From NCBI GenBank assembly GCA_002691725.1, contig NZIT01000013.1, positions 1 to 16,624 of the forward strand: DNA of 16,624 nt, in the 5' to 3' direction. This stretch comes from SAR116 cluster bacterium. GTDB taxonomy: Bacteria; Pseudomonadota; Alphaproteobacteria; Puniceispirillales; UBA1172. The notes under the pieces are model-generated. The model searched no databases and was not told the origin of the DNA. It worked only from the letters and a program-made list of their open reading frames with translations. The position numbers were made by a program, and so were the translations under genes. Positions 14,421 through 16,624 of the stretch are shown piece by piece (the stretch's first letter is position 1; each line of letters begins with the position of its first letter).

Positions 14421-15107
14421 ATGATGACAACAATAGATTTGACCGAACAAGGATTGCGCTATCTGAACGAAACCTTACAGCAGCAATCAGCAGGCACGAA
14501 TCAGCAGGACTGGACCATCATAAATCCACGCGGCAGTCATGCGATTGCGGTTGGGCTAGACGCGCCTATCCAAGTGACGGTTAATGGCTCAACCGGATAT
14601 TATTGCGGCGGCATGAATAAGCAAGCGACGATCATGGTGAAAGGCTCTGCTGGCCCTGGGGTTGCTGAAAACATGACATCGGGCATGGTTGTCGTTGAAG
14701 GTGATGCCAGTCAATATGCCGGGGCAACAGGTCATGGCGGCACGCTTGTGATTCGCGGTAATGCCGCCTCACGTTGTGGAATCTCGATGAAGGGCATTGA
14801 TATTATTGTTGCCGGAAATATTGGCCATATGTCGGCTTTTATGGCGCAGAAAGGCAATCTGGTGGTGCTTGGTGATGCTGGTGAGGCGCTAGGGGACTCG
14901 CTATATGAAGCGCGGCTATATGTTCGTGGTTCAGTCAAAAGCCTCGGCGCCGATTGCATTGAAAAAGACATGAAAGATGAACATATCAAACAGCTGGCAG
15001 AGCTGCTTGAACGTGCTGATATGGATGCTGATCCGGCTAGCTTTCGCCGCTATGGCTCGGCACGTCAGCTCTATCATTTTGATGTTGATAATGTTTCAGC
15101 CTATTGA
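14421..15107 (+). CDS. mgsB: N-methylglutamate synthase-type GXGXG subunit
   Basis: 228 residues homologous to the C-terminal GXGXG beta-helix domain of glutamate synthase, which here stands alone. The repeats are visible from about residue 50: NGSTGYYCGGMNKQATIMVKG, GSAGPGVAENMTSGMVVVEG, ATGHGGTLVIRGNAASRCGI, and so on to about residue 170. The C-terminal end carries FRRYGSARQLYHFDVDN. In glutamate synthase this helix is structural and links the amidotransferase to the FMN domain. ATG ATG begins immediately after the mgsA stop, with GGAG 7 bases upstream, and the next gene begins 8 bases beyond its stop. Consistent with one tightly coupled operon of subunits made in equal amounts. Confidence 0.88.
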   Translation: MMTTIDLTEQGLRYLNETLQQQSAGTNQQDWTIINPRGSHAIAVGLDAPIQVTVNGSTGYYCGGMNKQATIMVKGSAGPGVAENMTSGMVVVEGDASQYAGATGHGGTLVIRGNAASRCGISMKGIDIIVAGNIGHMSAFMAQKGNLVVLGDAGEALGDSLYEARLYVRGSVKSLGADCIEKDMKDEHIKQLAELLERADMDADPASFRRYGSARQLYHFDVDNVSAY

Positions 15108-15115
15108 GGATAGCT

Positions 15116-16492
15116 ATGACTGACCAAAACCACCCCCAAACTGAACCCAAGCCAGAATCGCATGTAGAATCTCGGGCAAAATCCCAAACAGAACCTGTTC
15201 AGTCAGCAACATTTACCAAAGCTGTCAATGCTGAGATCCGGCGTGCCGCCGATATGGGCATTTATGATATTCGCGGTGGTGGGGCTAAACGCAGTGTTCC
15301 GCATTTTGATGATCTGTTATTTTTAGGCGCCTCTATTTCGCGCTATCCGCTTGAGGGCTATCGGGAAAAATGCGCAACTAACGTCACTCTAGGCACGCGC
15401 TTTGCCAAAAATCCCATCAAACTTGATATCCCGATCACGATTGCCGGGATGAGCTTTGGGGCGTTATCAGGCGCAGCGAAAGAAGGCTTAGGCCGCGGGG
15501 CAACAGCCGCTGGCACATCGACAACAACAGGTGACGGCGGCATGACCGAAGAAGAACGCGGCCATTCTGACAAGCTCGTCTATCAATATTTGCCATCACG
15601 TTATGGCATGAATCCAGATGATCTGCGGCGCGCTGATGCGATTGAGGTGGTTGTTGGACAAGGCGCGAAACCTGGTGGCGGCGGTATGCTGCTTGGCCAG
15701 AAGATCAGTGATCGGGTTGCTGATATGCGTGATCTTCCTGCTGGTATTGATCAACGCTCGGCTTGTCGGCATCCTGACTGGACAGGCCCTGATGATCTGG
15801 AAATCAAGATTCTTGAGCTTCGTGAGATTACCGGCTGGGAAAAACCGATCTATATCAAGGTTGGCGGTGCGCGGCCGTATTTTGACACAGCGCTTGCCGT
15901 CAAGGCGGGGGCTGATGTTGTTGTCCTTGATGGTATGCAAGGGGGAACCGCGGCAACTCAGGATGTCTTTATTGAGCATGTCGGCATCCCGACACTTGCC
16001 TGCATTCGTCCTGCTGTTAAAGCTCTGCAAGAGCTGGGCATGCACCGCAAAGTGCAACTGGTTGTATCGGGCGGTATCCGCAATGGCGCTGATGTTGCCA
16101 AAGCCTTAGCCTTGGGTGCGGATGCGGTATCTATCGGCACAGCGGCACTGATTGCTATGGGTGATAATGACCCGAAATGGGAAGACGATTATCAAAAACT
16201 GGGAACAACCGCAGGTGCCTATGATGACTGGCATGAAGGGCGCGATCCGGCAGGCATTACCACCCAAGACCCCGAATTGGCGGCGCGGCTTGATCCTTTA
16301 CTAGCTGGCAAGCGGCTGGCAAATTATCTTAAAGTAATGACTTTAGAGGCGCAGACGATTGCCCGCGCATGTGGCAAAAGTCACGTTCATAATCTGGAGC
16401 CTGAAGACCTTTGCGCGCTGACGATTGAGGCGGCAGCTATGGCGAGGGTGCCTCTGGCTGGCACAGATTGGATACCCGGAAAAGGCATATAA
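15116..16492 (+). CDS. mgsC: N-methylglutamate synthase-type FMN subunit (glutamate synthase central domain homologue)
   Basis: 458 residues. After a polar, Pro/Glu/Gln-rich N-terminal tail (1-35) comes the FMN-binding TIM barrel: ITIAGMSFGALSGAAKEGLG (108-127), GDGGM (139-143), GQGAKPGGGG (181-190), YIKVGG with K248, VLDGMQGGTAA and VVSGGIRNGADVAKALALGA (316-335), the last binding FMN phosphate. The [3Fe-4S] cysteines of ordinary glutamate synthase are absent: where those have a CPVGI-type sequence, this reads HEGRDPAGITTQDPEL (373-388). ATG 15116 was chosen because GAGGA is 5 bases upstream; a TTG at 15104 is unlikely. A 16-base direct duplication covers the stop and the following spacer, 42 bases before the glutamine-synthetase-like gene. 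Confidence 0.88.
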   Translation: MTDQNHPQTEPKPESHVESRAKSQTEPVQSATFTKAVNAEIRRAADMGIYDIRGGGAKRSVPHFDDLLFLGASISRYPLEGYREKCATNVTLGTRFAKNPIKLDIPITIAGMSFGALSGAAKEGLGRGATAAGTSTTTGDGGMTEEERGHSDKLVYQYLPSRYGMNPDDLRRADAIEVVVGQGAKPGGGGMLLGQKISDRVADMRDLPAGIDQRSACRHPDWTGPDDLEIKILELREITGWEKPIYIKVGGARPYFDTALAVKAGADVVVLDGMQGGTAATQDVFIEHVGIPTLACIRPAVKALQELGMHRKVQLVVSGGIRNGADVAKALALGADAVSIGTAALIAMGDNDPKWEDDYQKLGTTAGAYDDWHEGRDPAGITTQDPELAARLDPLLAGKRLANYLKVMTLEAQTIARACGKSHVHNLEPEDLCALTIEAAAMARVPLAGTDWIPGKGI

Positions 16493-16513
16493 GATTAGGG
16501 GCATATAAGACTA
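16484..16513. repeat. Direct repeat spanning the mgsC stop codon
   Basis: GGCATATAAGATTA (16484-16497) and GGCATATAAGACTA (16500-16513) match at 13 of 14 positions with a period of 16. The mgsC TAA (16490-16492) lies in the first copy. Confidence 0.75.
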
Positions 16514-16534
16514 TCGACTGAGGGGAGAAAACTG

Positions 16535-16624
16535 ATGGCTATTGATCTAGCAGAATATGGAAAGAAAAACGGTATTAAATATTTTATGATATCCTATACA
16601 GACTTGTTTGGATATCAACGCGCC
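16535..16624 (+). CDS. gmaS: Glutamine-synthetase-like protein, N-terminal part (probable gamma-glutamylmethylamide synthetase)
   Basis: The first 30 codons of a gene that runs off the right edge. The residues are MAIDLAEYGKKNGIKYFMIS followed by YTDLFGYQRA, the N-terminal signature of type III (GlnT-like) glutamine synthetases, the group that includes gamma-glutamylmethylamide synthetase. The ATG has an excellent ribosome binding site, AGGGGAG at 16521-16527 with 7-base spacing. Directly downstream of mgsABC, the most likely role is ATP-dependent ligation of glutamate and methylamine, which would feed the MgsABC enzyme. An ordinary type III glutamine synthetase remains possible, because the active site is outside the window. 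Confidence 0.75.
   Translation, partial: MAIDLAEYGKKNGIKYFMISYTDLFGYQRA

Noticed and set aside
15596..16109. Long frames on both strands inside mgsC
   Set aside because: The mgsC frame has clear FMN-domain motifs throughout, and the alternatives have no motifs or start sites.
1..16624. CRISPR array, insertion sequence with terminal repeats, rRNA
   Set aside because: No regularly spaced repeats, transposase gene or rRNA-like conserved stretch was seen on either strand.

Overview
The window looks like the chromosome of an alphaproteobacterium, probably a marine, methylamine-using lineage such as SAR116 or a relative. This is inferred from moderate GC, dense packing, alphaproteobacterial-type gene sequences and an N-methylglutamate-synthase gene set. 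No rRNA or tRNA was found, so the taxonomy is inference only.

Layout. (1) 1-1750: the end of a branched-chain-amino-acid-type (HAAT) ABC importer operon, with the last part of the LivM permease followed by the LivG and LivF ATPases. (2) 1747-3064: a scar-like stretch on the minus strand. It holds two weak ORFs (a lipobox-containing one and a 42-residue one with a run of 8 G) and the frameshifted remnant of a tyrosine-recombinase (phage-type) integrase. A tripled 10-bp unit explains one of the frameshifts. (3) 3219-4746: a fumarylacetoacetate-hydrolase-family enzyme and uracil phosphoribosyltransferase (upp). (4) 4771-7083: a PhyH-type Fe(II)/2-oxoglutarate dioxygenase, divergent from a ureohydrolase (agmatinase family) with an altered metal motif, then a small exported or lipoprotein gene on the minus strand. 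(5) 7237-13320: a plus-strand run of a rhodanese, a GrdB-like (glycine/sarcosine/betaine reductase B-type) protein, a YdcF/DUF218 membrane protein, a class V aminotransferase-fold PLP enzyme, an EamA/DMT permease and a ThDP enzyme resembling 2-ketoarginine (5-guanidino-2-oxopentanoate) decarboxylase. (6) 13515-16624: glutamine-amidotransferase, GXGXG and FMN subunits of an N-methylglutamate-synthase-type enzyme (mgsABC), followed by the first 30 codons of a glutamine-synthetase-like gene, probably gmaS/glnT.

Working together. The right-hand operon would convert methylamine via gamma-glutamylmethylamide to N-methylglutamate. The ureohydrolase and the ThDP decarboxylase could serve a guanidino-compound (arginine transaminase-type) route that ends in urea release. 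With an amino-acid-type ABC importer and a DMT permease, the window reads as a nitrogen-salvage neighbourhood. That link between gene blocks is inference from proximity.

Most unusual points: the GGDDS motif in the ureohydrolase, a GrdB-like protein with CxxC beside a rhodanese, a decayed integrase whose frame is restored by removing two 10-bp repeat units, and several short tandem duplications lying exactly over stop codons.
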